Shown: in pieces, positions 33,089 through 42,736 of the stretch
How positions within the stretch are numbered: the stretch's first letter is position 1
How the letters are laid out: each line of letters starts with the position of its first letter
Notes under the pieces: model-generated
What the model saw: the letters and a program-made list of their open reading frames with translations, nothing else
The model's database searches: none
Told to the model about the DNA's origin: nothing
Position numbers and translations under genes: made by a program
Assembly (NCBI GenBank): GCA_016234535.1
Contig: JACRBH010000212.1
Coordinates: 1-54,548 of the forward strand
Origin: Chloroflexota bacterium
Lineage (GTDB): Bacteria; Chloroflexota; Anaerolineae; Anaerolineales; Villigracilaceae
Reading direction: 5' to 3'
DNA length: 54,548 nucleotides

Positions 33089-34012
33089 ATGATCAAAGTC
33101 AGTGGTCTTACCAAGGACTACGGCGCACGCCGCGCCATTTCCAACCTGAATTTCGATGCACAGCAGGGCGAGATCGTGGGCTTCCTCGGGCCAAATGGCG
33201 CAGGAAAAACCACAACGCTGCGCATCCTGACGGGCTACATGCCGCCCACCGACGGCGAGGCAATCGTAGCCGGTTATGATGTGGTGGAAGAGTCGATTGA
33301 AGTTCGCAAACGTGTGGGGTACCTACCCGAGACTGTCCCGCTGTATACAGACATGGTTGTTTTCGATTATCTAAAATTCATGGGGGAACTGCGAAGAATT
33401 CCGAATGTCGCTGATCGAGTGGATGAAGTGTTGGACATGGTCGGGCTGCTCGACCGCGCCGAAGGATATATCGGCAATCTATCAAAAGGGATGCGGCAAA
33501 GAGTTGGGCTGGCCCAGGCGCTGCTTCACAGACCCGAAGTGCTGATCCTCGATGAACCGACGATTGGTCTTGACCCCGGTCAGGTTGTGGAAGTGCGCGA
33601 GTTGATCCGCGAGATCGGCAAGGAACGAACGGTATTACTTTCCACCCATCTCTTAAATGAAGCGCAAAATATCTGCGACCGTGTGCTGATCATCAATCAG
33701 GGCAAGATCGTGGCGGAAGATACCACTGAGAATCTGCAAGCCCGCCTGATCGGCGCGGAACGCGTCATCATACGCGTTCGCGGGGAAGCTGATGAACTTG
33801 CTAAAACCATTTTACAGGTGAAGGGCGTTCAAGGTGTTGAAACCAAGCCAGATGGCGCCGTGGAATTTGAATTTTCATCCGGCAAAGACCTGCGGCCCGA
33901 GGTCGCCAAGAAAGTCATCGGTTCCGGTTACGACCTGCTTGAACTGCGTCCGCTCGGCATGAGCCTTGAGGAAATCTTCCTCGAACTCACTGGAACGGAT
34001 AAGAAAAAGTAA
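33089..34012 (+). CDS. ABC transporter ATPase, GldA type
   Basis: A 307-aa ATP-binding subunit. Walker A GPNGAGKTT (about 36), signature LSKGMRQRVGLAQALLHRP (about 132), Walker B VLILDEPTIGLDP (about 152) and H-loop LSTHLL are complete. The last 90 residues form the extra domain usual in GldA/NatA-like ATPases. A strong ribosome-binding site precedes the ATG. It forms an operon with an ABC-2 permease, a GldG-like protein and a DUF4340 protein. In Bacteroidota this module is tied to gliding; in other phyla its substrate is unknown. Confidence 0.92.
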   Translation: MIKVSGLTKDYGARRAISNLNFDAQQGEIVGFLGPNGAGKTTTLRILTGYMPPTDGEAIVAGYDVVEESIEVRKRVGYLPETVPLYTDMVVFDYLKFMGELRRIPNVADRVDEVLDMVGLLDRAEGYIGNLSKGMRQRVGLAQALLHRPEVLILDEPTIGLDPGQVVEVRELIREIGKERTVLLSTHLLNEAQNICDRVLIINQGKIVAEDTTENLQARLIGAERVIIRVRGEADELAKTILQVKGVQGVETKPDGAVEFEFSSGKDLRPEVAKKVIGSGYDLLELRPLGMSLEEIFLELTGTDKKK

Positions 34013-34014
34013 CA

Positions 34015-34056
34015 CGACATTTATGTCGTTGCGAACATGTGCAACATAAATGTTGC
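34015..34056. repeat. Paired palindromes between ATPase and permease genes
   Basis: CGACATTTATGTCG (34015-34028) and GCAACATAAATGTTGC (34041-34056). The first is identical to the core of the element at 12456-12471. Confidence 0.65.
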
Positions 34057-34076
34057 ATTACACAACGAGGAATCTT

Positions 34077-34820
34077 ATGAGAAATATTTGGACTATCGCA
34101 AAACGCGAATATGATAATTACTTCAATGGTCCGCTGGCCTATGTGGTCGCGTTCGCCATTCTTTTTCCGTTGGGCATCTACTTTGCCTTGATCATGTATT
34201 TCAGCGCACAGTCAGCCGGCATGGGCGGACCCGCCCCCGAGAGCGCACCAATCAACTGGCTGTTCGTGTTCCTGATGATCTTCCTCAGCCCGGCGCTGAC
34301 GATGCGCCTGCTGTCAGATGAAGCGCGCATGGGCACGCTCGAACTTCTGCTGACAGCCCCGCTCCGCGATTTCGAACTTGTTGCTGGGAAATGGCTGGGA
34401 GCTTTTATGTTCGTTCTCTCGCTGGCCGCCATCACACTTGTATTCCCAATCATCATGAATAATTACGTCGATCCCGGAATTGACTGGCGGGTGATGATTT
34501 CATCATATATCGGCTTGATCCTGGTGTGCTCTGCGCTGCTTGGATTAGGCGTGGGCATCTCGGCTATTTTCACAAATCAATTTGCAGCCTTCTTCACCAC
34601 ACTCGGATTGTTCTTCTTCCTGTGGTTCATGATCAGCCTGCCTGCTGGAATCCTTCAACAGGGCGGAGATGTGTTCAACTATCTCAGCCTGTCCACACAT
34701 TTTTCCCAATCCATGAACAGCGGCACAATCAATTTGGGAGATATTGTTTACTATGTAAGTCTCACTGCGCTGGGCCTGTTCGTCGGCTCCACCGCAATTG
34801 AAATTCGGAGATGGCGCTAA
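34077..34820 (+). CDS. ABC-2 type permease, GldF-like
   Basis: A 247-aa membrane protein with six predicted helices, starting MRNIWTIAKREYDNYF, the typical ABC-2/GldF opening. ATG 34077 follows ACGAGG; an in-frame ATG at 34050 inside the palindromic element is unlikely. The PAESAPINWLFVFLMIFLSP region and MRLLSDEARMGTLELLLTAP are family-typical. Pairs with the ATPase upstream, and the GldG-like gene starts one base after its stop. Confidence 0.9.
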   Translation: MRNIWTIAKREYDNYFNGPLAYVVAFAILFPLGIYFALIMYFSAQSAGMGGPAPESAPINWLFVFLMIFLSPALTMRLLSDEARMGTLELLLTAPLRDFELVAGKWLGAFMFVLSLAAITLVFPIIMNNYVDPGIDWRVMISSYIGLILVCSALLGLGVGISAIFTNQFAAFFTTLGLFFFLWFMISLPAGILQQGGDVFNYLSLSTHFSQSMNSGTINLGDIVYYVSLTALGLFVGSTAIEIRRWR

Positions 34821-34821
34821 A

Positions 34822-36429
34822 ATGGCTAAGAAGCAGAAAAACACCGCCGCGCAGTACGCCTTCATTGGCCTGATCCTTGCAGCACTTGGCTGTCTTTCAA
34901 CAGGCCTGATCGGGATCGCCAAAGGCATGCTCGCAATCAATATGTTCACGCTCGATAATGCCGATTCCCTCAACCTTGCCCTTCAGATCAGCATCGGCGT
35001 ACTCGTAATTGGATTGGCCGCTTATACATTGATGACACCAGACACAGTCCGCCGCTTCTTTACTGGACGCCAGGCACGGTACGGCTCAAATTCATTGATC
35101 ATGACTGTGGCATTTGTCGGCATCATCTTTGTCGCAAATATGCTCGCCTACCAGAACCCGGATTTTCTCGGCGCGCCCTGGGATTTAACTGAAGATAAAT
35201 CCAATACACTTGCGCCTGAAACCCTGCAAGCTCTGGCCACCCTGCCCGGCAAAGTAACAGCAACCGCGTTCTATTCCATAAACCTAAATTCCGCCAGCGC
35301 GGAAGAACTTTTGCTGAAATTCAAGACAAACAGCAAAGGCAATTTCGATTACAAATTTGTGGACCCCGACCAGGATCCACTGGCTGCGCGCGAAGCCGGC
35401 ATCACCGGCGACGGCAAGATATTGCTCCAGATGGGCGAAACAAAGGAAATTGCACCCTCCGCATCTGAAAGCGAGCTCACCCGCGCATTGATCCGCCTGA
35501 TCAGCCCGGAAGCGCGCGTGGTCTACTTCCTTCAAGGACATGGCGAGCCATCGCTTTCTGCCGGCGGCGAAATAAGTTTTTCCATCGCCAACTCCACATT
35601 GGAATCAAAGAATTACACGGTCAAGACACTCAATTTGCTTTCCACAAACGTCATCCCTGAAGATGCGCTCACGATCATTATTGGCGGGCCGTTGAAACCA
35701 CTGGCAGGTTCAGAAGTCTCCCTTCTCAAAAAATATGTGGATGCAGGCGGTTCACTGGTTGTGATGGAAAACCCCAATGCAATAACTGAATTCGGCGATT
35801 CTCCCGATCCTCTCGCCGAATACTTAACTTCCGATTGGGGCATCACCCTTAACAATGACATTGTGATCGATCTTGTGAATACGCAAAACCCGCTGCAAGC
35901 TGTCTCTTCACAAATAGGTCAACACCCGATTACACAGAATTTGACTCAGAACTACATTGTGATCCTGCCCCAGGCGCGGAGCATCAGCGTTGGAACGGCA
36001 CCGGAAAACGTGACCCTGACTCCCATCATCATGACCACTGAAAATTCATGGGGCGAGACCGAGCTTGTTTCAAATGAAACACCGGAGTTTTCACCTGAAA
36101 AAGATAATCCCGGACCATTAAATCTTGCTGTGGTCGGCGAGAACACCGCCACACAGGGACGTGTCGTTGTGTTCGGCAATTCACTGTACGCCACAGATCA
36201 AGTCTTCGATGCGTACGGCAATGGCAACATGTTCATCAATTCCGTGGACTGGGCCGCAGAACAGGAAAGCCTGATCAACATCACGCCGCGCACGCAAACT
36301 CCCCGCGCATATATTCCGCCAACGCAGGGCAGGTTCCTCGTTCTGGTGATTGTGTCGGTATTCGTTCTGCCGGGCATGATTGTGTTTGCGGGTATATCTT
36401 CGTGGCTGTCACGCCGCAAGAGAGGTTAG
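34822..36429 (+). CDS. GldG-family ABC auxiliary protein
   Basis: A 535-aa protein with about three N-terminal helices (to about 110), a large extracytoplasmic region with the ABC-auxiliary (DUF-type, GldG) fold marked by NTLAPETLQALATLPGKV and VVYFLQGHGEPSL, and a C-terminal helix followed by SRRKRG. ATG 34822 is one base after the permease stop, with GGAG inside the permease end. It is an accessory subunit of unknown mechanism that stays with GldA/GldF-type transporters. Confidence 0.85.
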   Translation: MAKKQKNTAAQYAFIGLILAALGCLSTGLIGIAKGMLAINMFTLDNADSLNLALQISIGVLVIGLAAYTLMTPDTVRRFFTGRQARYGSNSLIMTVAFVGIIFVANMLAYQNPDFLGAPWDLTEDKSNTLAPETLQALATLPGKVTATAFYSINLNSASAEELLLKFKTNSKGNFDYKFVDPDQDPLAAREAGITGDGKILLQMGETKEIAPSASESELTRALIRLISPEARVVYFLQGHGEPSLSAGGEISFSIANSTLESKNYTVKTLNLLSTNVIPEDALTIIIGGPLKPLAGSEVSLLKKYVDAGGSLVVMENPNAITEFGDSPDPLAEYLTSDWGITLNNDIVIDLVNTQNPLQAVSSQIGQHPITQNLTQNYIVILPQARSISVGTAPENVTLTPIIMTTENSWGETELVSNETPEFSPEKDNPGPLNLAVVGENTATQGRVVVFGNSLYATDQVFDAYGNGNMFINSVDWAAEQESLINITPRTQTPRAYIPPTQGRFLVLVIVSVFVLPGMIVFAGISSWLSRRKRG

Positions 36430-36432
36430 CGC

Positions 36433-37035
36433 ATGAAGATCAAGAGTCAGACATGGATCGTGCTGGTCATATTCGCATTAATGGTCGGCGCAGTTTATTA
36501 TTTGAATAATAAAAAGGAAACCGAACCCGCAGACACTACACCCACAGTCGGTGTCGCATTTGTATTCAATGAATCAGATGGCATCGCGAACAGCATCGAG
36601 GTCAAACCGTCAACGGGGGAAACTATCAGAGTGGCGCGGGATGCGAACAATGTTTGGGCGCTGGAACTGCCCATTGAGACTGAGGCAGACCAAAGTTCGA
36701 CTGAAGCGGCGGCATCGCAGCTATCCGCTTTACAGGTCATCAGCACAGTCGATGGCGATCCATCCATCTTCGGTTTCGATGCGCCGGGTTACATCATCAC
36801 CATTGGCTTTGCGGATGGAGAAACACACACTCTCGAAATCGGCGACAGCACGCCAACCAACAGCGGCTATTATGTGCGCCTGGACAAAAAGAAAATGATG
36901 ATCGTGGGACTCAGTGGCATTGACGCGCTGACGCAGCTCGCATTTTTTCCACCCTACTTGAACACGCCGACGCCTTCCCCGCTTCCCCCCACTGAGGCGC
37001 CTGTTCCCGATTCGAGCGTAACCCCAACACCTTAA
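36433..37035 (+). CDS. DUF4340 domain protein
   Basis: A 200-aa protein with one N-terminal helix (about 6-24) and an extracytoplasmic DUF4340 domain: VWALELPIETEADQSSTEAA, VDGDPSIFGFDAPGYIITIG and LEIGDSTPTNSGYYVRLD. It ends in a Pro/Thr-rich tail after the conserved PPYLNTPTP. It begins 3 bp after the GldG-like gene. DUF4340 proteins regularly accompany this ABC module and their role is unknown. The stop codon lies in the loop of the terminator hairpin. Confidence 0.87.
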   Translation: MKIKSQTWIVLVIFALMVGAVYYLNNKKETEPADTTPTVGVAFVFNESDGIANSIEVKPSTGETIRVARDANNVWALELPIETEADQSSTEAAASQLSALQVISTVDGDPSIFGFDAPGYIITIGFADGETHTLEIGDSTPTNSGYYVRLDKKKMMIVGLSGIDALTQLAFFPPYLNTPTPSPLPPTEAPVPDSSVTPTP

Positions 37036-37046
37036 GGGGTTTATAA
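37020..37046 (+). terminator. Terminator of the GldA-like operon
   Basis: AACCCC / GGGGTT stem with a 10-base loop containing the DUF4340 stop codon, followed by TATAAAA. Short but well placed. Confidence 0.55.
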
Positions 37047-37078
37047 AAGATACTTGATTCATATAGAGCCATGCTGGC

Positions 37079-37120
37079 AGGCCAAAAGGCAAACGACACA
37101 TGAAATTTGCCTTTTGGCCT
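37079..37120. repeat. Perfect 15-bp inverted repeat upstream of rpoD
   Basis: AGGCCAAAAGGCAAA (37079-37093) and TTTGCCTTTTGGCCT (37106-37120), 12-base loop. No T-run follows. It lies between the DUF4340 terminator and the sigma factor promoter, about 75 bases before its -35. Confidence 0.65.
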
Positions 37121-37196
37121 CGTCTGATTACCTCCAAGGCTTTTATGATTTACGTAATACAAAATCATTGCAAGGCATCTGAAATGTGAAAGGGTA

Positions 37197-37225
37197 TTGC
37201 TTTTGAAAATAAAAAAGTGTATCCT
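37197..37225 (+). promoter_or_regulatory. Likely rpoD promoter
   Basis: TTGCTT (37197-37202), 17 bases, TATCCT (37220-37225), preceded by TG. Predicted start near 37231, 41 bases before the ATG. Confidence 0.45.
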
Positions 37226-37271
37226 GATTTTGAAGTTTGTCAGCAAATATTATTGAAAGATGGATGTTTAA

Positions 37272-38486
37272 ATGGATGTAGAGAAAATTTTGATTGACGA
37301 TGAAGAAGAATTTCCAGCCATTGCGCGGCTGATCGAATTAGGCCGCCAAAAGTCCTACGTAACATTGGATGACATCCTGCACTTCTTCCCTGAAGCGGAA
37401 CAGGATGTTGAGCAATTGGAGGAAGCATTTTCAGCTTTATTAAGTGCGGGTATTCCCTTCCAGGAAGATACCCTCACTCCTGAGCCAACAGAAGATGAAC
37501 TGGTTGCAGTCGAGGAAAGCGGAGAAGTCGAAGAGCCGGAGATCGACCCCGCTCTGGACGATTATCTGGCAAATATCGACACTGACGATACGATTGGCTT
37601 ATATCTTAAAGAGGTCAGCCGCGTACCGTTGTTGACAGCGGTTGAGGAAGTCCAGTTGGCGCAGCGCATCGAGCGGGGACGCTCAGCCCGCGAGGAACTT
37701 GCGCAAGGGAATGTCTCTCCAAAACACAGGCTTGAACTTCGCCAATCCATCGAAGACGGCTGGGCCGGGCGCGAACATCTCATTACCGCAAACTCCCGCC
37801 TCGTGATCTCCGTTGCGAAGAAATATATGGGGCGCGGCGTTCCATTCCTGGACTTGATTCAGGAAGGCAATATTGGTTTGATCCGCGCGACGAAAAAATT
37901 CGATTACCGCCGCGGACATAAATTTTCCACGTACGCCACGTGGTGGATCCGTCAGGCAGTTACCCGCGCCATCGCAGATCAGGGACGCACCATCCGCGTG
38001 CCGGTCCATATGGGCGATCAGATCAACAAACTCCTGCGCGTTCAGCATCAACTCACTCAGAGACTTGGCCGCGAACCCAGTGTGGATGAATTAGCCGTCG
38101 CATTGGATGTGCCGCCGAAAAAGATCGAAAACATGATTCAGGTGGCGCGTCGTCCGCTTTCATTGGAAACGCCTACCGATGATGAAGAAGATTCAGTACT
38201 CGGTGATTTCATCGAAGACGATGAGGCTCCCCCGCCCGATGAAACAGCCACCTACAATCTTCTGCGCGAGCATCTCGGCGAAGTGTTGAACGGCCTTCCG
38301 CCGCGTGAAGTGCGGATTTTGCAATTACGCTACGGCCTGCTCGATGGTCAAGCCTACACGCTCGAAGAAGTGGGCCGCAAGATGGGGGTCACCCGCGAAC
38401 GCGTGAGGCAGATCGAAGCGCAGGCATTGAGCCGCCTGCGCCATCCATCCATCCGCAGGAAACTGCGCGATTATCTGGGTGAATAG
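37272..38486 (+). CDS. rpoD: Primary RNA polymerase sigma factor (sigma-70, RpoD/SigA)
   Basis: A 404-aa sigma-70. An acidic region 1.1-like N-terminus (about 1-95) is followed by region 1.2 (DDTIGLYLKEVSRVPLLT), region 2 with NSRLVISVAKKYMGRGVPFL, DLIQEGNIGLIRATKKFDY and KFSTYATWWIRQAVTRAI, region 3 (LRVQHQLTQRLGREPSVDEL), and region 4 with ILQLRYGLLDG and the helix-turn-helix YTLEEVGRKMGVTRERVRQI. The full set of regions and the region 2 RPF/GRxI-type promoter contacts mark a group 1 or close group 2 factor. Monocistronic, with its own promoter and terminator. Confidence 0.93.
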   Translation: MDVEKILIDDEEEFPAIARLIELGRQKSYVTLDDILHFFPEAEQDVEQLEEAFSALLSAGIPFQEDTLTPEPTEDELVAVEESGEVEEPEIDPALDDYLANIDTDDTIGLYLKEVSRVPLLTAVEEVQLAQRIERGRSAREELAQGNVSPKHRLELRQSIEDGWAGREHLITANSRLVISVAKKYMGRGVPFLDLIQEGNIGLIRATKKFDYRRGHKFSTYATWWIRQAVTRAIADQGRTIRVPVHMGDQINKLLRVQHQLTQRLGREPSVDELAVALDVPPKKIENMIQVARRPLSLETPTDDEEDSVLGDFIEDDEAPPPDETATYNLLREHLGEVLNGLPPREVRILQLRYGLLDGQAYTLEEVGRKMGVTRERVRQIEAQALSRLRHPSIRRKLRDYLGE

Positions 38487-38491
38487 AACTC

Positions 38492-38526
38492 AAGCCTCTG
38501 ATGTTTCATCAGGGGCTTTTTCTTTT
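38492..38526 (+). terminator. Terminator of rpoD
   Basis: AAGCCTCTGATG / CATCAGGGGCTT, 12-bp stem with one G-T pair and a 3-base loop, then CTTTTTCTTTTT. Confidence 0.9.
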
Positions 38527-38528
38527 TC

Positions 38529-38537
38529 TGCTACAAT
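38529..38537 (+). promoter_or_regulatory. Extended -10 promoter of the glycan cluster
   Basis: TG, one base, TACAAT (38532-38537), right after the rpoD terminator and 44 bases before the GT2 start. Confidence 0.45.
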
Positions 38538-38581
38538 ATGAAAGGTATTCAAAAACCGCACAAATAATCCGGCCACCCCTT

Positions 38582-39736
38582 ATGAAAAATAAATTAAGCC
38601 TCTCCATTGTCATGCCTTGTTTAAACGAAGCCGAAACATTGGAAACTTGTATAAAAAAGGCGCAGCAATTTCTATCAACCCACCAGGCTGCAGGAGAAAT
38701 CGTCATTGCCGATAACGGCAGCGTGGATGGCTCGCAGGAAATTGCCGAACGCGCAGGCGCAAGAGTTGTTCACGTAGAATCAAAAGGATATGGCAGCGCC
38801 CTGATGGGCGGAATTAAAGAAGCGCAAAGCGAATACATCATTATGGGGGATGCTGACGACAGCTATGATTTTTCCAACCTGCAGGATTTCGTCAACGCGC
38901 TCGGGGAAGGCTATGACCTGGTCATGGGCAACCGTTTTCAAGGCGGGATCAGGCCCGGCGCCATGCCTTTCCTGCACCGCTATCTTGGCAACCCCGTCTT
39001 GAGCTGGCTGGCCCGGTTATTTTTCAAAAGCGACATCGGGGATTTTCATTGCGGCCTGCGCGGTTTTAGAAAAGACGCGCTCCTGTCTCTGAACCTGCAA
39101 ACCACGGGCATGGAATTCGCCAGTGAGATGATCGTAAAAGCCACCATGAAGGGCTTGAAGATCAAGGAGGTTCCCACCATTTTATATCCCGATGGGCGCA
39201 CCCGCCCACCTCACCTACGCACCTGGTCAGACGGCTGGAGACATCTGCGCTTTCTGCTTTTATACAGTCCGCGCTGGTTGTTTTTTTACCCGGGCATCCT
39301 GCTGACTGTTTTGGGCATTCTCGGCTCTGCGCTTCTTCTCCCCGCCCCGTTGAAAATTGGCGGGCTTACGCTGGACATCAACACACTGATGTATGCCTCC
39401 CTCTTGATCATCATGGGCGTGCAATCAATTTTATTTTCCCTATTCACCTATGTTTTCGGCGTCAATTCAGGATTGCTGCCGAAAGACAATCTGACCGACA
39501 AACTGATCAAGGGCATCGGCCTCGAAAGAGGAATCATCCTCAGCCTCAGCATGATCCTGCTTGGTTTTGCGAGTTCCGTTGGGGCATTAATTTATTGGAG
39601 CAAGAATCTTTTCGGCCCAATTGACCCGACATTCTCCATGCGTCTGGTCATTCCCGGGGCTGTACTTTTCACACTGGGGTTTCAAATCTTTTTTGCCAGT
39701 TTCTTCCTAAGCATCTTAAATACAAAATTGAAATGA
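38582..39736 (+). CDS. Family 2 glycosyltransferase, polyprenyl-phosphate type
   Basis: A 384-aa protein. ATG 38582 (MKNKLSLSIVMPCLNEAE) is chosen because the longer frame runs back into the rpoD terminator. The GT-A domain shows IVMPCLNEAETLE, IVIADNGSVDGS and the metal-binding IIMGDADDSYDF, then GLRGFRKDALL. The C-terminal third has four helices, like DPMS/dolichol-phosphate-glucose synthases that make lipid-linked sugars for GT-C enzymes. The two following genes encode GT-C-like membrane proteins that could use such donors. First gene of the envelope glycan cluster. Confidence 0.88.
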   Translation: MKNKLSLSIVMPCLNEAETLETCIKKAQQFLSTHQAAGEIVIADNGSVDGSQEIAERAGARVVHVESKGYGSALMGGIKEAQSEYIIMGDADDSYDFSNLQDFVNALGEGYDLVMGNRFQGGIRPGAMPFLHRYLGNPVLSWLARLFFKSDIGDFHCGLRGFRKDALLSLNLQTTGMEFASEMIVKATMKGLKIKEVPTILYPDGRTRPPHLRTWSDGWRHLRFLLLYSPRWLFFYPGILLTVLGILGSALLLPAPLKIGGLTLDINTLMYASLLIIMGVQSILFSLFTYVFGVNSGLLPKDNLTDKLIKGIGLERGIILSLSMILLGFASSVGALIYWSKNLFGPIDPTFSMRLVIPGAVLFTLGFQIFFASFFLSILNTKLK

Positions 39737-39748
39737 CAGGTCTTCCGC

Positions 39749-41218
39749 ATGAACTCAAACCTCCCGCAACGATTACTTCCCAGATTACAGGACATCTTTT
39801 TTATCTCCATTTTCATCGCGACTCTCCTGCTCGGACAAAGAATGATCAACCTGGATGGGGATTTTTCGCGTCACCTCCTGACTGGGAAATATGTTCTGGA
39901 AACCCGGTCATTCCTGACCGTTGAGAAATTCATTCACCCGTATCTAAATCAGCCATACGTCTCACACGAATGGCTGGCTGACGTAGTGTTCTACGCAATT
40001 TACTCGATTGCGGGCCTGGCAGGCATTATCGCGCTTTCAGCATTCCTAACGGCATCCACATTTACCTTGTTATACAGCAAGGCGTCAATCAGATTAAGTC
40101 TGCGATTACCGGTGCTCATCCTTGTAGGATGGGGCGCGCTCGCCACGTCCCTGAATTGGGCAACGCGCCCGCATCTTATATCCATGCTCTTGTTGGCAAT
40201 CTGGCTTGTCTGGGCGGATGATTTAAGACGGGGTGAAAAAATTCCTCTCTGGCGCTTCCCAGTCTTTATGCTGGCCTGGAGCAATGTACATGGAGAGTTC
40301 ATCGCGGGCATTTTGGTTTTGCTGGCATACTCCGTCGGGTGGATCATTGACTATTTGCTCGATCCTGCAAAAGCGAGTCTGACCGTTGGTAAAAATATCT
40401 GGCTGGCGTTTCTTTTATCTGCCATTGCCAGTTTCATCAACCCCGGCGGTGCCGGTCCGTGGCTAAGCATCTTGGGCTTTGTCAACAATCAATATTTAAT
40501 GTCACGAATGCTGGAAGCCAACGCGCCAAACTTCCAAATGCCAGAACTGCGAATCCTCTTTGGTTTGTTGATCTTTTCCATATTTCTATTGGCGGTCAAA
40601 AAAGAGAAATTATCGGCCGGGCAGGGATTGCTTATCGCGGGCTTCAGCGCCATGAGCCTGATCGCATTTCGCAACATTCACCTGTACGGAGTGACAATCC
40701 CCTTTGTATTGGCGGAGGCGCTTGGCAACGCCAGAAACATTCGCATCGTGGATCGGCTCGAAAATATTCTGCGTAACATTGAAAGCCAGCTCAAAGGGAT
40801 TTTCTGGCCTGTAGCCGCGACCATCATTCTCAGCGCGTTGGTGATCACGAATCAAACGGTACAAAAATTCTATCAGTTCAGCCCATCTGTTTTCCCGGTT
40901 CAAGCCGTTGAATGGCTCGAGAAAAATCCTCAACAGGGAAAAATGTTTAATGAACTCAATTGGGGGGGGTATCTTGATTTTCACTTGTGGCCCGGGCAGT
41001 TAACTTTTATAGACAGCATGGCTGATACCCGAGGGGATGTAACCTTGCAGTATGAAATTGTGATTACGCTACAGGAGGGTTGGCAGGTTATTTTCGAGAA
41101 GCATAATATCGAGTGGGCAATCATAGAAAATGAATCCGCTCTGGCGCAAACCCTGGAATCCGAATACCACTGGCGCGTTCTTTATAAGGACGACACAGCG
41201 ATTATTCTACGGAAATAA
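39749..41218 (+). CDS. Polytopic membrane protein, GT-C-like
   Basis: A 489-aa membrane protein with about ten helices. An N-terminal loop after the first helix holds acidic and His residues (NLDGDFSRHLLTGKY, then PYVSHEWLADVVFY), as in GT-C glycosyltransferases where an Asp/Glu in the first loop is catalytic. A soluble C-terminal domain (VEWLEKNPQQGKMFNELNWG) resembles those of bacterial oligosaccharide-type transferases. It starts 12 bp after the GT2 stop. The exact family is not recognised; sugar transfer from a lipid donor is inferred from topology and neighbours. Confidence 0.65.
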   Translation: MNSNLPQRLLPRLQDIFFISIFIATLLLGQRMINLDGDFSRHLLTGKYVLETRSFLTVEKFIHPYLNQPYVSHEWLADVVFYAIYSIAGLAGIIALSAFLTASTFTLLYSKASIRLSLRLPVLILVGWGALATSLNWATRPHLISMLLLAIWLVWADDLRRGEKIPLWRFPVFMLAWSNVHGEFIAGILVLLAYSVGWIIDYLLDPAKASLTVGKNIWLAFLLSAIASFINPGGAGPWLSILGFVNNQYLMSRMLEANAPNFQMPELRILFGLLIFSIFLLAVKKEKLSAGQGLLIAGFSAMSLIAFRNIHLYGVTIPFVLAEALGNARNIRIVDRLENILRNIESQLKGIFWPVAATIILSALVITNQTVQKFYQFSPSVFPVQAVEWLEKNPQQGKMFNELNWGGYLDFHLWPGQLTFIDSMADTRGDVTLQYEIVITLQEGWQVIFEKHNIEWAIIENESALAQTLESEYHWRVLYKDDTAIILRK

Positions 41219-41233
41219 TTTTCATCCTCAATC

Positions 41234-42736
41234 ATGACTTCATTCCTCCAAAATCAAAAATCAAAGCTCATCTTGATTCTATTTCTCGCCTTCGCCATCA
41301 GGCTGGCTGGAATTTCTTCGCGCCCCATTTGGTACGACGAAGCCTTTTCGATTCTGCTCTCAGAGAAAGGGCCATCCGCGATTCTGCACGGCACACTCGC
41401 CAGCGATTCAGATTCGTCCGCTGCTGAAGAGCATCCGCCTGTATATTACTTCATGCTATGGGGCTGGATGCAGGTGTTTGGCAATTCATTGATCGCCGCC
41501 AGAATGCTTTCCATTATCCTTTCGCTTGGAATTATTCTGTATACTTATTTGATTGCCAAGCATTTATTCGACCCACCCACAGCGCTTGCCGCCGCATTTG
41601 TAACAGCCATCCTGCCATTTCAAATCCACTATGGGCAGGAAATCCGCATGTACGTTTTGCTAACGTTCTGGCTATGTCTCACAACGCTTGCCTTCCTCAA
41701 ACGCCAGTGGATTCTATTCAGTGTCGCTGCCGCACTTGCGCAGTACACACACAATCTCGCCGCCTTTTATTTGATTCCACTAGCGCTCACGCCAATCTTT
41801 CAAAAGGATTGGAAAACGCTTCGCTCTTTAACTTTGGCTGGATTCGCCTCGATCATCCTGTATCTGCCCTGGTTAATTCATCTCCCCGCGCAACTCTCAA
41901 AAGTAACCAGCGGCTTTTGGATCGAGCGACCGGGCGTCGAAAAGCTCTTCACACTGATTCTGATCTACGTCCCTCACCTGCCCCTTCCTGATGGATTACT
42001 TCTGCCTGGTTTGTTGCTTGCCACCTTGTCCATCACCCTCGCAACCTATCAAACCTTTCGCACTGCCAAAAACAACTTTCCCGAAGCTCGTAAGGGGCTT
42101 TGGCTTGGCTATCTATCATTTGTGCCATCACTATTGCTCTGGCTGGTATCGCAAATATCCGCCCTGTATGTGGAGCGCGCCTTGCTTCCGTCTCATGCAA
42201 TATTTTGTATCTGGCTGGCATGGGCTTGTACAAAGACAAAATTACCACGCGCAATCCAGGCCCTCATTCTTTTTTTTATCGTCGCGGCCTCTATTGTTGG
42301 GCTTTACCAGCATGTTGCTTATAAAAGTTTCCCATATGGACCATACAAGGCTCTGAACGAAAGTATTCAAAAAAGACTCCAGGAAGGCGATATTATTATT
42401 CATGCCAACAAAAACACACTGCTGCCATCCGCATATTACAATCCTGAAATATCACAAGACTATATTGCCGACCCCGCCGGAAGCGGCACAGACACTCTGG
42501 CAATCGCCACGCAGGAAATATTAGGTCTGGTTGCGAAGCAATCCATCGAAAATGCAACTTCAAAAGCAGGGCGTGTATGGCTGATAGTCTTTCAACGGCA
42601 CATAGACCGATACATCGAACTTGGATATGAAAGTCACCCGCATTTAATCTATCTACAGAGCAATTTCGCGCTTGAGGGTGTGGAACAATGGGATGATTTA
42701 CGAGTATATATTTTTACCAGACAGGAAAACAAATAA
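41234..42736 (+). CDS. GT39/PMT-like glycosyltransferase
   Basis: A 500-aa polytopic protein of the PMT/ArnT-like family (GT-C fold) that transfers a sugar from a polyprenyl-phosphate donor. The first loop has the catalytic Asp-Glu as RPIWYDEAFSILL, followed by EEHPPVYYFMLWGWM and the paired HYGQEIRMYVLL of the next loop. About ten helices and a soluble C-terminus follow. Its stop is directly joined to the next start (TAAATG), so the two are translated in series. Confidence 0.82.
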   Translation: MTSFLQNQKSKLILILFLAFAIRLAGISSRPIWYDEAFSILLSEKGPSAILHGTLASDSDSSAAEEHPPVYYFMLWGWMQVFGNSLIAARMLSIILSLGIILYTYLIAKHLFDPPTALAAAFVTAILPFQIHYGQEIRMYVLLTFWLCLTTLAFLKRQWILFSVAAALAQYTHNLAAFYLIPLALTPIFQKDWKTLRSLTLAGFASIILYLPWLIHLPAQLSKVTSGFWIERPGVEKLFTLILIYVPHLPLPDGLLLPGLLLATLSITLATYQTFRTAKNNFPEARKGLWLGYLSFVPSLLLWLVSQISALYVERALLPSHAIFCIWLAWACTKTKLPRAIQALILFFIVAASIVGLYQHVAYKSFPYGPYKALNESIQKRLQEGDIIIHANKNTLLPSAYYNPEISQDYIADPAGSGTDTLAIATQEILGLVAKQSIENATSKAGRVWLIVFQRHIDRYIELGYESHPHLIYLQSNFALEGVEQWDDLRVYIFTRQENK

